NCBI GenBank assembly: GCA_023525715.1
Contig: CM042013.1
Location: 72,322,994 to 72,386,993 of the forward strand
Length of the DNA stretch: 64,000 nucleotides
Reading direction: 5' to 3'
Source of the DNA: Cichorium intybus
Lineage: Eukaryota > Streptophyta > Magnoliopsida > Asterales > Asteraceae
Made by a program: the position numbers and the translations under genes. Below, in pieces: positions 12,091-28,637 of the stretch (position 1 is its first letter; each line of letters starts with the position of its first letter). The notes under the pieces were generated by a model that saw only the letters and a list, made by a program, of their open reading frames with translations, was not told the DNA's origin and did not search any database.

Positions 12091-12441
12091 TCCAAAATAT
12101 ATATACATTATATATATTCACCAATTTCTCAACTATTGAATAATTATAATTCAACCCCTGCATATTTAATTAATCCAATTAATCCCAAAATTAATTCCAA
12201 ATTAATTTTTGATTAATCTTTAATTAAATATCACAATTTCTAATTAATATATTAATCTCTTAATATATTAACAAATTAAATATTCCCCTTTCTAATTAAT
12301 ATATTATCTCTATAATCTATCAATCTCTCTTTCTATATGCAATCTTGTCCTCTGCTAGGTTATGATGGCAACCTAAAAGGACTGTGCTGCCATCAATTCA
12401 TATATCAGTTATAGTTATGGATTAGACACATTAATCCAACA
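11596..12441 (-). repeat. E1 right (5') LTR
   Basis: 846 bp, TG...CA. It contains a TA microsatellite (about 12000-12087) and a TATA box CTATAAATAG read on the minus strand at 11867-11876. The sequence differs from the left LTR at scattered positions, so E1 is older than the copia element at 51548. Confidence 0.85.
11867..11876 (-). promoter_or_regulatory. E1 LTR TATA box
   Basis: CTATAAATAG on the minus strand inside the 5' LTR, at the position expected for the retroelement promoter. E2 has CTATAAATAG at the matching place (31722-31731). Confidence 0.6.
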
Positions 12442-13119
12442 ATTTTCGCATTGGTCCTTAAACTAAAAATCTCACATTCTTGCCCTTGTTGTTTCCATTT
12501 GCTAACAGATTGGTCCCTCCCTCCGTTAAAGTTAACATTTGCTGTTACATGTGGAGTAAAATGACTATTTTGTCCTTCATTTATTATTTAATTAATTTTT
12601 TAAACAAAAAACAAACTCTCTCTCTTTTTTATGTTTCTTGTCGCTGGTGGTTTGACGGGATCAAGATTAAGTCACAGCCCGACAACACCATCATCTCCGG
12701 CTTCCTTCTTCTCTGACTAACCAGACCAACCATCTCCGGCTTCCTGTGATGGAGAACCAGACCCAACCATCTCCGATACCACCCTTATCCCTCAACGATG
12801 CTAAGTGGTTCCGCAGGGACCTCCATTGGCTGTTCCTTCTTCTGCAATTGAGCCTTCGATGAGGCCATCGAAGAGCTCCTAAATCGTCATCCGCATTTCC
12901 TCCGGTGGCCGGAACCAAGCGTACCCACCCCATACTTAACCAGGACTGCTGAGTCCTCGGTGAAAGCCAATTAAACTGATTGCTTCCTCTCTTTTCATTC
13001 TAACTTTTCTGTGAATACACCATTAGCCACCTCAAGGGCATTCAACGTTGAGGCAAGATTATCAGCGACATCCCAGTAAACTTCGAATTTGTGTTTAATA
13101 ACTTGTGTCACTAGACTCC

Positions 13120-13575
13120 ACCACCATCAGCCTCTCTATCCTACAACCCTAAATGGTCAACATTGACTTGCCAACTAACCCCATCAAACCCCTACCCAAC
13201 AGTCCAAAGAATGGTCCGCCCTTAGAAAAGACCGATTAACCATTAGCACTTTCAGTCACTACTCTCAGCTTATGGAAAGGCAAAAGCAAATCCGAACTTT
13301 GGCAAGGAAAAGTCTTCGCTCCAAATATCAAATCAAAAGTCACACTAGCTTCAAAACAAGCCATGGGATGGGGTGTCTTAAATGAATCAACTGTTATTGA
13401 AAATTACAAAACAATAACCGGACGTGAAGTGAGTTCGTTAGAGTTCGCGACACATTCAGAATATAACTTTGATTAGATCGCTGCATCACCGGACGGGCTT
13501 CTCGGGTGTTTCCCGAATGCCGAAATCCTCGAATTGAAATGCCCATTTAACAAAGGGAAACCAGAATCTGCGATT
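13120..13575 (+). pseudogene. YqaJ-type exonuclease-like fragment, broken
   Basis: The piece resembles plant proteins of the YqaJ/restriction-endonuclease-like fold. One frame reads EWSALRKDRLTISTFS near 13207. After a frameshift the next reads SLWKGKSKSELWQGKVFAP, then AMGWGVLNESTVIENYKTIT, a stop, then IAASPDGLLGCFP and EILEIKCPFNKGKP. The ASPDG aspartate and the E-x-K of LEIKCP match the metal-binding residues of this nuclease family. A stop in place of a codon after YNFD and at least one frameshift make it non-functional. It sits inside Mutator-type element 2, so it was probably captured. The upstream GC-richer DNA (12640-12970) may be another captured piece that I do not recognise. Confidence 0.7.
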
Positions 13576-14417
13576 CAATAAATAAGCCGACAATAATTTT
13601 GGAGGAGAATGAAGATTTAGGTCACAATTTTTAGGATTAACATATTTACAATAATAGTCGTGAAAGTGATATTTGAATAAAAATTGAAAAAGAAATAAAG
13701 AAATAAAAATCAGGGGTAGAATGGTCTTTTAACACACACTTAATAGAATATTATAGACGGTAACTCGTCGAGGGACCAAAGGTGTTAGTAATTGCGAACT
13801 ATAGGGACAAATATGTAGGATTTTTAGTTTAAGAACCAATCCGAAAATAACCCCAAACTACAGGGACCAAAACAGTAATTTACTCTTATTTTATTTAGAA
13901 AATAGTTTAGAAAAGGGATAAAAGCTAGGGAAGGAGAGAAAGAAAACCCGATGTGGTCTCGGAAAGAGAGTTTTTTACATAAATAGGGTCTTTTTTAAAG
14001 TGTCCTACAATTATAGGGTGATTTCAAAGTGTATTTTAACAAAAAAGCCTTAGAAAGTCAAACGTATTTTACAGAAATAACTTTCTAAATTTACATTTTA
14101 AGCTCTTCAAGTTTTGTTTTATTTTTTATTTATACATTTTTATATATAAACATTTTATTTCTTGTGTCTAATTACTGATTTAAATAGAAACTTGTTTATT
14201 TAATATATGTAATTGGAATTTATATATTATCTCTAACAAATTATATAGTTATAAATTTTATCAAGTCATTCTAATTAATATCAATATTGAATATACTACA
14301 ATGTTACAAACATATAAGATTAATTCAATCTAATTACTACAAATATTCAATGTATTACAATGTTACAACATAAGAGATTATTTAAAAACGAAATTACGTT
14401 ATCAAACTAATATGAAA

Positions 14418-15107
14418 CTAAAAAAACAAATTAAACATGAAATTACATGAGAATCTAAATAGGAAATTACAAGATTGATAAGTATTACTTATTTCACATT
14501 GCATTAAATATTGGTTGAGAATTCGAACAATTCCTTCTGTTATGACCTGGCTGATGGCATAGACCACATCTACGAGGTTCATCAGGATGACGAAGGTCCA
14601 TCTCGTTACGAAATCGATTTGCATGCCTTCGACCTCGAGCACCAGAAATTTTTGTGTAATCTGCTTCGATAGCCTAATTCGACTCCAACCAATATTCAAC
14701 ATGAGGAAGTGGTGTAAAAGCGCAATGCTATTGTCTTTTATACATCTCAGTGTAGGCGTTGTTATTTGTTCTTGAGTAATTTTTTCAATTTCAACCCAAA
14801 CTTGACCACAATAATTCACATCGTTTTCTGCCAAATAAAACATCACTTCTAAACTTGAATCACTAATGACCCGTGAAATATTAGGTCTACCACCAAACTG
14901 GTAACATAGTGAGACATTCAACTTATAGGTAGTCTTATCAACTCTAAGATGTGCATAAATCAAATCTTTAAATTCATCATAGCTCATTTTAGACCTAACA
15001 ATATTTGAAGTGGTCATTGTTGATTCATCACCCATTATAAATCCATTACCATATCTAATATTACCAATCCAATATAAATTGATCAAGAACGGACGGTCTA
15101 AAGCCAT
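14418..15107 (-). pseudogene. Mutator-type transposase remnant: N-terminal domain joined to C-terminal zinc knuckle
   Basis: The frame starting MALDRPFLINLYWIG has about 110 residues resembling the N-terminal region of plant MuDR-type transposases. Past about residue 115 the open frame loses sense. In another frame the same strand reads HVEYWLESN, a stop, then AIEADYTKISGARGRR and CGLCHQPGHNRRNC, a CX2CX4HX4C zinc knuckle near the end, closing at a TGA just after IFNAM. The central catalytic DDE domain and SWIM region are missing. Full transposases are 600-900 residues; this locus is 690 bp. I read it as an internal deletion derivative with at least one frameshift and one stop. A reduced, re-used protein is possible but less likely. 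Confidence 0.6.
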
Positions 15108-15109
15108 AA

Positions 15110-15111
<2 letters not shown>

Positions 15112-15191
<80 letters not shown>
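15112..15191. repeat. TA microsatellite
   Basis: About 40 TA units directly upstream of the minus-strand ATG of the transposase remnant, inside the Mutator-like element. Confidence 0.95.
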
Positions 15192-15193
<2 letters not shown>

Positions 15194-15692
15194 AAACGTA
15201 ACTGCACGATAAATTATAAAATAAAAAAGTAAGTTATTATGCTACATATAATTCTTCTCAAAAAATATATACAAGAATATGTACCTTATGATTAATTCAT
15301 GAAAAGAAGTCTTGAACTAAAGATGCAAACGAATACAAAGTTGAGAGAAATCTATCTTAACAAGAGAATGTTAATGGAAATATATAAATCTGATACTTAA
15401 ATTTATAATGTGGAAAAGTATATGGAAAAGAATTGATTTGACAATACATGTAATTAATTTCCAACTTTTTCATATGAATAATGTACTGACTTTTGTTTTA
15501 CTTTGCTTTTGATTCTTTTACTATTTGAAATGACAAGTCATACATGCATTATTAAACCTAATTATTTTTATTTTTATTTTGTCTAACTATAATAATGTGT
15601 TTCATTATTAACTGATTTTATTATTTTTTAGAAAAAACTGTACAATTTTTAATCAATTATGTCAAAAATATATATTTATATATAATATGTAA

Positions 15693-15730
15693 CTAGTATT
15701 CGGACAGTCCGCGCAATGCTGCGGAAGCCC
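15693..15730 (-). mobile_element. Helitron-like 3' terminus on the minus strand
   Basis: On the minus strand a hairpin TCCGC-AGCATTGC-GCGGA (15708-15725) is followed 11 bases later by CTAG and then T. That is the Helitron 3' layout. The element body would lie to the right inside the Mutator-like element. I found no certain 5' end. Confidence 0.4.
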
Positions 15731-16543
15731 CGTATATTGAAAAAACACAGCTCGACAAAGACAAATTACGTAAGGGACGAAAAATGTAACTTTAAAATAT
15801 AATAAGGGACTGGAATCGTAACTTACGAAATACCAATAATATAACTTTATAATAAATAGGGTAAAAACAATTAATTCAAAATTAGTTGAGAGGAAAAAAC
15901 GTAAATATAAAAGTTTGCTATAAGAAAAATCAAAATTGCTATTTCCAAATAAAAACTTATTTACAATTTGTATCCTATGCTTTTTACCAATTATACTATG
16001 ATCTTAATTTAATAATTATGGTTCTGAAAATAGCATGTACCAAATGAATAGTGAAAAGCTCTCACATATTCATTTTGGTAGTTAATATATATATATAATT
16101 AGGATTTAAAAAGTTTACAAATAAAAGCTATAAATACAAATATATAATAAGTAGAAGGACTGAAAATATAATATTTTGAATCATACGTGAGATTTGCTGT
16201 AAATCCAAAACAAACTACCCTATTTTTGTAAGAATATATATTTTTTTACCCTATAAATGTAAACAAACTTAAAATACCCTATTTTTGTAAGAATATAATT
16301 TTTTTACCCAATGTAAGACGCATCGTCAAATACCCTATTTATGTAAACAACTCTCGGAAAGAAGGAAAAGGCGTGAAAAAGGAAAAGACGGGATGGAATT
16401 TACATTCTCTCTCATTATTTCCATTTGAAATTTTTAAACAAATTTCCAACAATCGGATCAACTCAGCGTGTCAAGTACCCAATTCACCATCTCTCATCTT
16501 CCAAAACAAGAAAAGGAACTGAGCAATCAAAGGACCAAACGAA

Positions 16544-17649
16544 ATGGGGTTTTCCCGAAACACAGAAAAGAGCAAGAAGAGGGTAGTAACATCGAGCGAT
16601 GAGCAGACGGCCGTGGTGTTGAAAGAGGAGAGGCGGAGATGGGAAGCGTTACATCCGGAGATACTGGCATTAATTTTCGTAAAGATACCACTGGATGAAA
16701 TGGTGAGATCTGTTCCGTTTGTGTGTAAGCCGTGGATGGAGGTGGTGGCGGGGCCATACTGTTGGCGGGATATTGATTTGCAGCCGTGGTCTGAATGTCG
16801 CGTTGACGGTCATGCGGTGGACCCGGTGGTGAAGAAGCTGATACGGTGGAGCAAGTGTACGGTTCAACGACTATCTACCTTCCGCATAGGAGAATCTGGA
16901 TTCTCCGCTGTTGCTAACTGGTACGTTTATGATCTGGTGACTATTTTTCTAATATTCGTGCATTGTATCTCTTTTTATAAAATCAACTATAAAAATCACA
17001 AATGTTTGTTGACAGTGGAATATATTTGAAAGTGCTGGAAATCCCAAATAGTGGTATCACAGATTATATGATATTAAAGCATATAAAGCCACTACCAAAT
17101 CTTACACTCTTAGATATCAGTGATTGCGCAAACATCACAGCTAAAGGCATCGAAGCATTCGGAACTCATTGCAAGTCTTTAATTCACTTGAAAAGAAACA
17201 TGTGGAACGGTCCAAAGCCTAGTACACATTTACTAGATGATTCCGAAGCAGAAATCATAGCAAACACCATGCCAAATGTACAACGTCTTGAATTCTTTTA
17301 TGCTCAATTTAGTGAGTGGGGTCTTTCTGAAATTCTAAAAAAATGTAAGTCACTTACTCATCTTGACATTCAATCATGTTGGAATGTGGAGTTGTTTGGT
17401 GATTTAAATGAGAGATGTATAACTGAAAGGCTCGAGAGTTTCATTCCCCCTTGGTACTATGAAGATCCTGAGTCTGACAGTGAAGAAGTAAAAATGTATC
17501 CATGGTCTTATAAGGATAGGTATTTTTACGGTGTAGAAACAGAATCGGAATCGGAATCGGAATCGGAATCAGAATCGGAATCGGAATCGGAATCGGAATC
17601 GGAATCAGAATCCGAATCGGAATCGGAATCGGAATCGGAATCAGTTTGA
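16544..17649 (+). CDS. F-box/LRR protein, FBW2-like (gene 1), two exons
   Basis: Likely the substrate-recognition subunit of an SCF ubiquitin ligase. Exon 1 is 16544-16920 and exon 2 is 17016-17649. The donor GTACGT at 16921 and acceptor TTGACAG ending at 17015 give a 95 bp intron, phase 2, that completes a Cys codon. The joined product is 336 residues. The F-box lies at about residues 33-75 (HPEILALIFVKIP, then VCKPWMEVVAGPYCW). Leucine-rich-repeat segments follow (VLEIPNSGITD, ITAKGIEAFGTHCKSL, IANTMPNVQRLEF, LTHLDIQSCWNVEL), the order seen in Arabidopsis FBW2. The C-terminus is acidic and ends in 17 Glu-Ser pairs plus Val, encoded by a GAATCG repeat. Gene 2 at 41645 has the same intron position and phase. 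The F-box/LRR call is firm; FBW2 orthology rests on motif order. Confidence 0.88.
17542..17643 (+). repeat. In-frame GAATCG repeat coding Glu-Ser pairs
   Basis: 102 bp of a hexanucleotide repeat, 17 units with a few silent variants (GAATCA, GAATCC), at the 3' end of F-box gene 1. The gene 2 tail has only a short version, so the tract has expanded in gene 1 or shrunk in gene 2. It is likely length-polymorphic. Confidence 0.9.
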
Positions 17650-21807
<4,158 letters not shown>

Positions 21808-24800
21808 ACTACCTCCCCCTCATTGGGATTCCGTCCCCGGAATCATCACACAACTACTAAAAGGAAATCACTTCCCCTCCTTTTCAAATGTTCTCCGCAC
21901 TTTCTTTTTACCAACATATAATCATATAATGTTATCTTTTAATTTTTTCTTCTTTGGTTATTTTTGATTCTGTAATCAATTTTTAACAGTTATTGCTTTA
22001 AATCCTTTGTAAAGGATTAACAAAATTTTCTTTAAAACTTTGTATCATCCCAGTTAACCAAAATATCATTTTGGTCATTTTATCTGATTTCTCAACCTTT
22101 TAGTCATCCATTCATATTTTACCTCATTTCATTTATACACAGTCTCTTGTAAACTTATTTTACAAAATAGTTTCATACTTCAATACTTTATCATTTATAG
22201 CATTCTACTTTATAATTCTCCTCATATCTTTATTAAAACATGTGAGATTATACTCACCACATTCTGTACTTATGAAAATTCTAATACCATTAAACATGAA
22301 TATATATGTCTCGTATTTTTATAATTTTATAAATACATCAAAGATCTTTTTCTTGTATAAATTTTGTCCCTTAACGGACATTTTACTCGATCATAACTTC
22401 TTCTTTCTTTTTAGAAGTTTACAACTTCTTATCTTTACATAATTGTTCTTTAGATCAATTAAACTTCACTTTATTATTCTTTACATCTATTAACAATTCT
22501 CGACTTATCATCACATATAAGGAATACATTCCTTTTTGTTTTATTTCACATCCTTACTAACTTTCATACGTTTACAATAAATTATTACTGCCATTATTTT
22601 CTACTACATATTACATGTACCTAATCATGCATGTCTTGAATCTTTTTTACTTTTTCGTCATACTATTAGCCAATGATTTAAATCATGAATTTGCATTTTC
22701 ACATTCCTCTTAATCATTTCTTGTACATTACATGTACTACTTTCTTTTCATATTCCTTATCATTCTATACTTATTTTACCTTTCATGATATTACCATCCT
22801 GTGGTGTAATTAGATTTCACAATTATATCTGTTAATTTCTTGATTTCAAGATTTAAATTTTTAATTTCTTGTCCCACCTTAGACTTTTATAAATAAATAC
22901 TATCTCTTGATTACTGCTTAGCTTCTCTACCTTACCATACGGATTCTTTGGTGTTTCCAATTCATTCCATCTAGTATTTCATTATTCTAATCTAATTTCA
23001 ATACAATTCATACATGCTCCAAATTTTTGTTTCATAATATATTCTCTGTTTGACTCTTATAAAAGTCAAAGCTGTCAAAAATTTCATTTACCAACCTTGT
23101 ATACTTTTAGTCATAACAAAATTCCAACTTGACATTATGATATAACCCATTGTCTCAATTAACTTCTTAATACATACATACAAGTTCTTAATGTATGTTT
23201 TACATACTTGATTTTCTTTTGGTATAAGAATTCAAGTTAACACTTTAGTCATTTTCGTCCCATGACAATTTCTTGTCTTAACCTTCAATTACCCTTACTT
23301 CTTATTACTCTTTACTTGTTATAGCTAGGGCTAAAGCAATAATTTTTCTCGTTTTTACATCTTTTACCATTTCTGTTATATGTTATAAGGCTACATGCCT
23401 AACACATAACGTTGTTCTTTCATTTATACTCAAATTCTTTTCACTATATAGTTCTTTATTTCTTTTAAAACTTCCTTCTTATGTATCTCTAGGCGATACA
23501 CAATTGCCATTTATTTTCTCATCATTTTTTTTTCATTCTTTTGGATTTCGAGGTACTTTACCCAATATATCATTACTCTTTTGCTTCATACTTTATAGTA
23601 TTCTAATTAGAATACTTATTTCATAATCACTTTTATACTTTTTACACATTATTTATACATACATCTCATAACTTTCTCATGCTTTTATATTTGTAAACAC
23701 GTATAAACATGTTTACACTTCTTTGTATTTCATGTTACCAGCCATGTACTAATCATTTCCCAAAATCTTTGGGAACCTTTAGCATTATTCCTATTCAGAA
23801 GTAGTAACTTCTTGTCTGTTTATAAAAAAAAAATTATCTTGTCTTTGATTCTTTGCCTAATATTTATTTAGACATTTACTATTTCTCTTTACTTCATAGT
23901 GATTATAACCTTTAGTCATCTTACTTACATGATTTTGATTCTTTTCAGATATCATACGTCATTATACCATTTTATTACCGGTATTTCTTCTTATACTTCT
24001 TTTATTTGGTTGCGGAATTTAATTCCTAATAACCAACATCTTCTCATTATGTTTCCAACTTCTCATAATCAGGTACTAGACCCGATGCTACTTATCTTAA
24101 TATTTTATTTGTCCTGGGACAACTTTAATATTCTTCTTTTAAGAATGAATTATCAATTTTTACAATTTAAACTGCTTTCCCATGCTTGTTGAGTAAGCAT
24201 GCTCTACTTTCAAGCTTTAGTTTTATTAACTTTTGTCTTTAACCAAATTCTAACTTCTGTTATAAAGAAGTTCCTTGAAGACAACCAAGAATCTTCATAA
24301 TCACCTTTCATATTGTGATGCCTCGCGTAACCTACAAATGGTTACAACCTGCCACTGATTCTTATTAAGTAACATTCTTTGTGGATATTAATCCACCTTT
24401 ACTTATCGTAACGTTACTTTTATTCGGGTACATCATTTGCTTACATCTTTATTTGAATACCACTCCTTCTACAAGCCGCTTCACGCCAACAACCTCCAAG
24501 TCCATTTGTAAACATATCATTCGATTTACCATCTCAATATGGTTTTCACATTCTTATGATGTAATAAATAAGGTATAATATCCTTGCTTTACTTGAATTT
24601 CTTTCTTTTCGACTGTGCACAACGAAGCTATTGGACTTCTGCACCGATCGTTCCTCATTCTTCATCTTCATTTACTCTTCACTTATCTTGCTGCTTGTCA
24701 CTTTACGTGACTCACCACTAAATTTACAACTTGTTCAACAACCTCCAATATTTGGACACTTTTTTATAGAAATTTATATATTATTACTACATTCTGCTGG

Positions 24801-25536
24801 TAATTTACATTCTTTATGTAAGAGTCTTACAACTCTCACACGGATAATTAATACCCATGTTTCTTCCCCATATCGCTCTTATTCATACCTCCTCTCGCCT
24901 TTACAGGCACTTTTTTTTTTTTAAATTATTTATCACATGATTTCTTTTACTTTACCATACTAAGTGGTACATCTCCACTGTATTAACTTTTAATGCTCAT
25001 AACCTTACTGGTTGTTATTACATAGGCATATAATTCCTATGTTTTACTTATCATTTTCTTTAAAACTTTACCTACCAGAATACCATTATTCCTTTGTGAT
25101 TCCTCAAGTCTCAATACATATCCTGTGATTATGATAATACGGGCCCATATTACCATAATCACCTATACATATTGATTCTGCTGTTACCACAAAGTTTCAC
25201 GGGACACTGGTTCCTTTAACATAAAACACCATATAAATACATGTGATCACTACTGAAATTCTTTCTACTTTATAACATAGCCTTTAGTAAATATAGACAG
25301 TTACGGAAAATATCTTAAAATTTTCCTCACGGTCAAATCTTTGTTCACTTCAAACGTTAACTTAACACTTATTAGTGTTATATATCTACATGTTTAAAAC
25401 ATTGTATAATGTCTTTTTCATTTAAGACATCATATAACATACTTTTCATAAATTAACATTTCTATAGCATGAGTTTAAGCCTAGGAGTGGAACAAGCCAA
25501 TCCTAATTCGCTTAAACTATGGCTCTGATACCAACT
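21808..25536 (-). other. Non-coding interior of the LARD-like element
   Basis: 3.7 kb with a strong pyrimidine bias on the + strand, meaning a purine- and A-rich transcript strand. No recognisable retroelement protein remains, and the open frames that do occur are on the antisense strand and look accidental. The primer site is at about 25523-25536 and the polypurine tract at about 21808-21826. Confidence 0.75.
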
Positions 25537-28484
25537 TGTGACACCCCATTTCTACTGTTTGCAAATACTATGGTTTTTCGTAGAAATACTTGAATACAAA
25601 AATACGGTTTATCAAAAACCGATTATTTACAAATTTAAAATTTGTGGCTGTTACAAATCTATACCAAACTAACCATAGTAAGCAAGAAAAGGATTAAACC
25701 TTGCGTCCAATATAGGAGCTATGTGGGCTCCACTCCAGTTAAACTTCATCCAATTATAACGTAGCATTTAACCTGGAATACATGGCATAAAATAGAATAC
25801 GTAAGACAATGATGTCTCGTGAGTTACATGAGTTTTAGACTCAACCTTTAGCTTCTTTACCAACTTTTAAAAAAAACTTATAACATAAACTTCTGTCAAA
25901 TCTTTATATAAATATCATGCTATACTTTTCACTTTTTGAAAACATTTCATAACCTTCTTTACAAAAATAATATCTTTCAAAGTTTCAAGATATTACCATA
26001 CCACTATTTCTTAATTCCTTTCAAGATCATTTCATATCATCCTTTGCGTAATTTCATTCTTTCAAAACTTTATAATAAAAACATAGTACAACTCTTTACT
26101 TTTCAAGTAAATCATTCTTTGACATACTTTACGAAAATAACATTGTTCTTACTTTCTTTGACTGGTTTTATAAGCTTGCTGGATTTTTATACTTAGGGCA
26201 TTAATCACCATAAGTGATACCCCAAGTCTCTATGGCTAGAAAGAACGGATCAATCCTTACCATAGAAGTGCTGAGGCAATCTACTTCGCGATGGGGCTTG
26301 CCCCCAGTAGATCCCTTACCTAACCCGGGAAGGTTGGAACATAGTTCCCTTACTAACGCTGCTTGCTACAATTACCAGTCATACAAAACATTTTCTGCTT
26401 GCTTGAACATTACTTACATACATACAACTTGTGGCTAAGCGCCAAACTTCATTACTTTCTATCTTTATGGCTAGATGCCAAAATTTATAACTTTCATTTC
26501 TCATAAACCAAAAGTTTAAAACATGTCTATATAATATTTTAGGCTTAATGCCAAATCATATTTTCCAAATATCTTATGGCTATATGCCATTTCAATACTT
26601 GAAAACATATACTATTTGTAACTGAAACATACTTCATTAACATATTGTGGCTATATGTCTATTCATACTTTCAAACATATATAACTTGTATTCAAAATAT
26701 ATATACTTTCATATGATTGGTTCATAGACCAAAACATAGCTTCGATATTATAACATTATACTTTCACAAACAAGTTAGAGATAAAACTCTTGCATATAAT
26801 TTCACATATAAGATTTTATAAGAAATCTTAAAAATACTTACTTGCCATGTACCCCAGAATGGGTAAAAATACTGCATGTACTCACCTCATGTATCGCTAG
26901 GAGATTGACTACACGTTCCTTGTATTTATACTCTTTGGTGATTAAATAATCACTTGACATGAACCTATAATTAACATGTTATACATTAAAATTCATGCTA
27001 ACTGATTCTTTATCTCAGTAAATATCTTGGGTCATAACAAGTCTATAACTTGTAAATGACCAATTTAAATTAAGTCGCATATTATACGTATTTTACTACA
27101 GTATCCCCGGAGGGTCGTAATTTAATTCCGACAATTTCCCACATGTTTTCATACCATTTTAAGGCTATGGTATGAATTTCAGACCAATCGGACAAGCCTA
27201 GCATGGAGTCAAAATCTCAAAATTGGACAGAATGCTGCCCAGCAAAGAGCACGACTCGTGCTCTTTTTGCTCTTTAGGGTGCACGACTCGTGCACATTGT
27301 AGGATGTCATTTCTTGGCTCTACAGTGGAACACGACTCGTGTTTAGCCAAGGCAAAATAGACACGACTCGTGTCTGTGCTGCAGGTCCAGTTCTTAGTCC
27401 GATTTTTAAGCTACAGACCTCAATTTTCACCTATTAAGTGCTTAATACTTATCTTAATCATTTTACTATCATTCCATGACTAAAACCCTTGCTTTACATC
27501 AGGTTTTAAGCCATGGAATCATTGATTCCAATTCCATTTCTCCAAAAACCCGTTTTTTACATTTTGGTCCAAAAATCCAAATTTCTGAAATTAATCACTT
27601 AGGAGTGTCTTAATACATCCTAAATGATCATTTGGACTTAACAAAACAATAAAAACTAGCTTTGATCTTGCAAACCCGTGAATTAGGGTTCTTGAGCAAA
27701 ATCACCATTTCTTGATTTTTAACATGTTCAACTACTAGAACATGTGAAATTGATGATTTTGAGCAAGATGATGACATTAGACTCATGACTTCTGGAAAAT
27801 CAGAAGTTGAGAATCAATTCCCGTTCAAGATTTTGAGTTCAAAGACTAAAATTCTTACCTCTTAGAGCTTGGAATTACTAATTCCAAAGCTTTTCCTTTG
27901 ATTCCTTTGAAGAATTTCTCTAGCTTCTTGATCTTCCATGCTCTTCTCTTGCTCTCTCCCTCGATCTCTCTCTCTAGCCTCTTCTGAAAACTTCTGGAGA
28001 ATGAGAGTTAAATTACTCTCATTTATATTTAATTTTTATAACATATTTACACTTTAGACCCTCTCTTCTTTCCTTTTGTTCAAAACTAGTCCTAAGGCTC
28101 AAATATTTGCAAACCAAGTTCCATTAACTACCATCTTAACATTTTCTTAACATTTTGGTCATTTCCAAGTCAAATGACCATTTTGCCCTTTTTGGTCAAA
28201 TTTCACTATTCACGCGGTAAAATTTCAAATTTCACCTAAACTTTTAATTCTTGCATTATTGTTTCACAAATACATATTATCTTACATAATGGTCTTATTA
28301 ATGGATCAAAAGACCATTTTACCCTTCTTAGGGTAAAATGACCAAATTACCCTTTTTCACCATTTTTCTCCAAACTCTTGGAAATTTTGCTACAATTCCC
28401 AATAAATTATTTTAAAACTTTCAACATATTTTAACCTTTCTCTTGTTTATTTTCTCGAGTATAAATTCAAGGTTTTTGGGTCGT

Positions 28485-28488
<4 letters not shown>
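25537..28488 (-). repeat. Right (5') LTR of the LARD-like element
   Basis: 2952 bp, nearly identical to the left LTR. It carries the same four CACGACTCGTG palindromes at 27244-27375. Confidence 0.88.
27244..27375. promoter_or_regulatory. Cluster of four CACGACTCGTG palindromes (right LTR)
   Basis: Identical arrangement to 20562-20693. As this is the 5' LTR, these copies are placed to act on transcription or on the 5' end of the RNA. Confidence 0.7.
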
Positions 28489-28556
<68 letters not shown>

Positions 28557-28573
28557 CACACACACACACACAA
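28489..28573. repeat. TA then CA microsatellite
   Basis: About 30 TA units followed by CACATACACA-type repeats, directly right of the LARD-like element. It is the right half of the microsatellite target. Confidence 0.9.
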
Positions 28574-28637
28574 ATAAAAGATAAAAGTTACAGCTTCCAG
28601 CAATCAACTATCATCTACCACAACTAGTTTTGACAAA

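Larger units (their letters stand above)
4976..12441 (-). mobile_element. E1: non-autonomous gag-type LTR retrotransposon
   Basis: LTRs at 4976-5817 and 11596-12441 flank a 5.8 kb interior. The 5 bp duplication ATTTT lies on both sides (4971-4975, 12442-12446). The primer site, read on the minus strand next to the right LTR, is GTGGTATCAGAGC, complementary to initiator Met tRNA as in Ty1-copia elements. A purine tract CCAAGTGGAAGAC abuts the left LTR. Transcription therefore runs right to left. The interior holds a leader with repeated hairpins (about 10490-10850), a frameshifted gag (9521-10397), and about 3.7 kb with no coding potential where pol should be. E2 at 31234-38706 is the same family, almost the same length, in the opposite orientation. 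Movement would need proteins from another copia element. Confidence 0.85.
4934..13885. mobile_element. Mutator-type element 2 carrying a YqaJ-type nuclease fragment; split by E1
   Basis: Left end AAGTAAATTAC at 4934 and right end GTAATTTACTC at 13885 are inverted copies, and a perfect 9 bp duplication TTATTTTAT flanks the whole (4925-4933 and 13886-13894). The left inverted repeat is interrupted after 42 bp by LTR element E1 (4976-12441) and resumes at 12442. Joined across that insertion it pairs with about 13730-13885 over more than 100 bp. Without E1 and its 5 bp duplication the element is about 1.48 kb. It is the same family as element 1, and its interior carries a different captured gene. 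Confidence 0.75.
13967..16351. mobile_element. Mutator-like element with collapsed transposase gene
   Basis: A 10 bp duplication TCTCGGAAAG lies at 13957-13966 and 16352-16361. The inner ends are inverted: TTTTTTACATAAATAGGG on the left and CCCTATTTATGTAAAC on the right. Both ends contain several shorter copies of the AAATAGGGT unit (13980-14040; 16210-16350). The interior has a minus-strand transposase-derived frame (14418-15107). The right end is about 190 bp before the start codon of F-box gene 1, so the element may supply promoter sequence. The exact first base differs by a couple of positions between the two ends. Confidence 0.7.
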
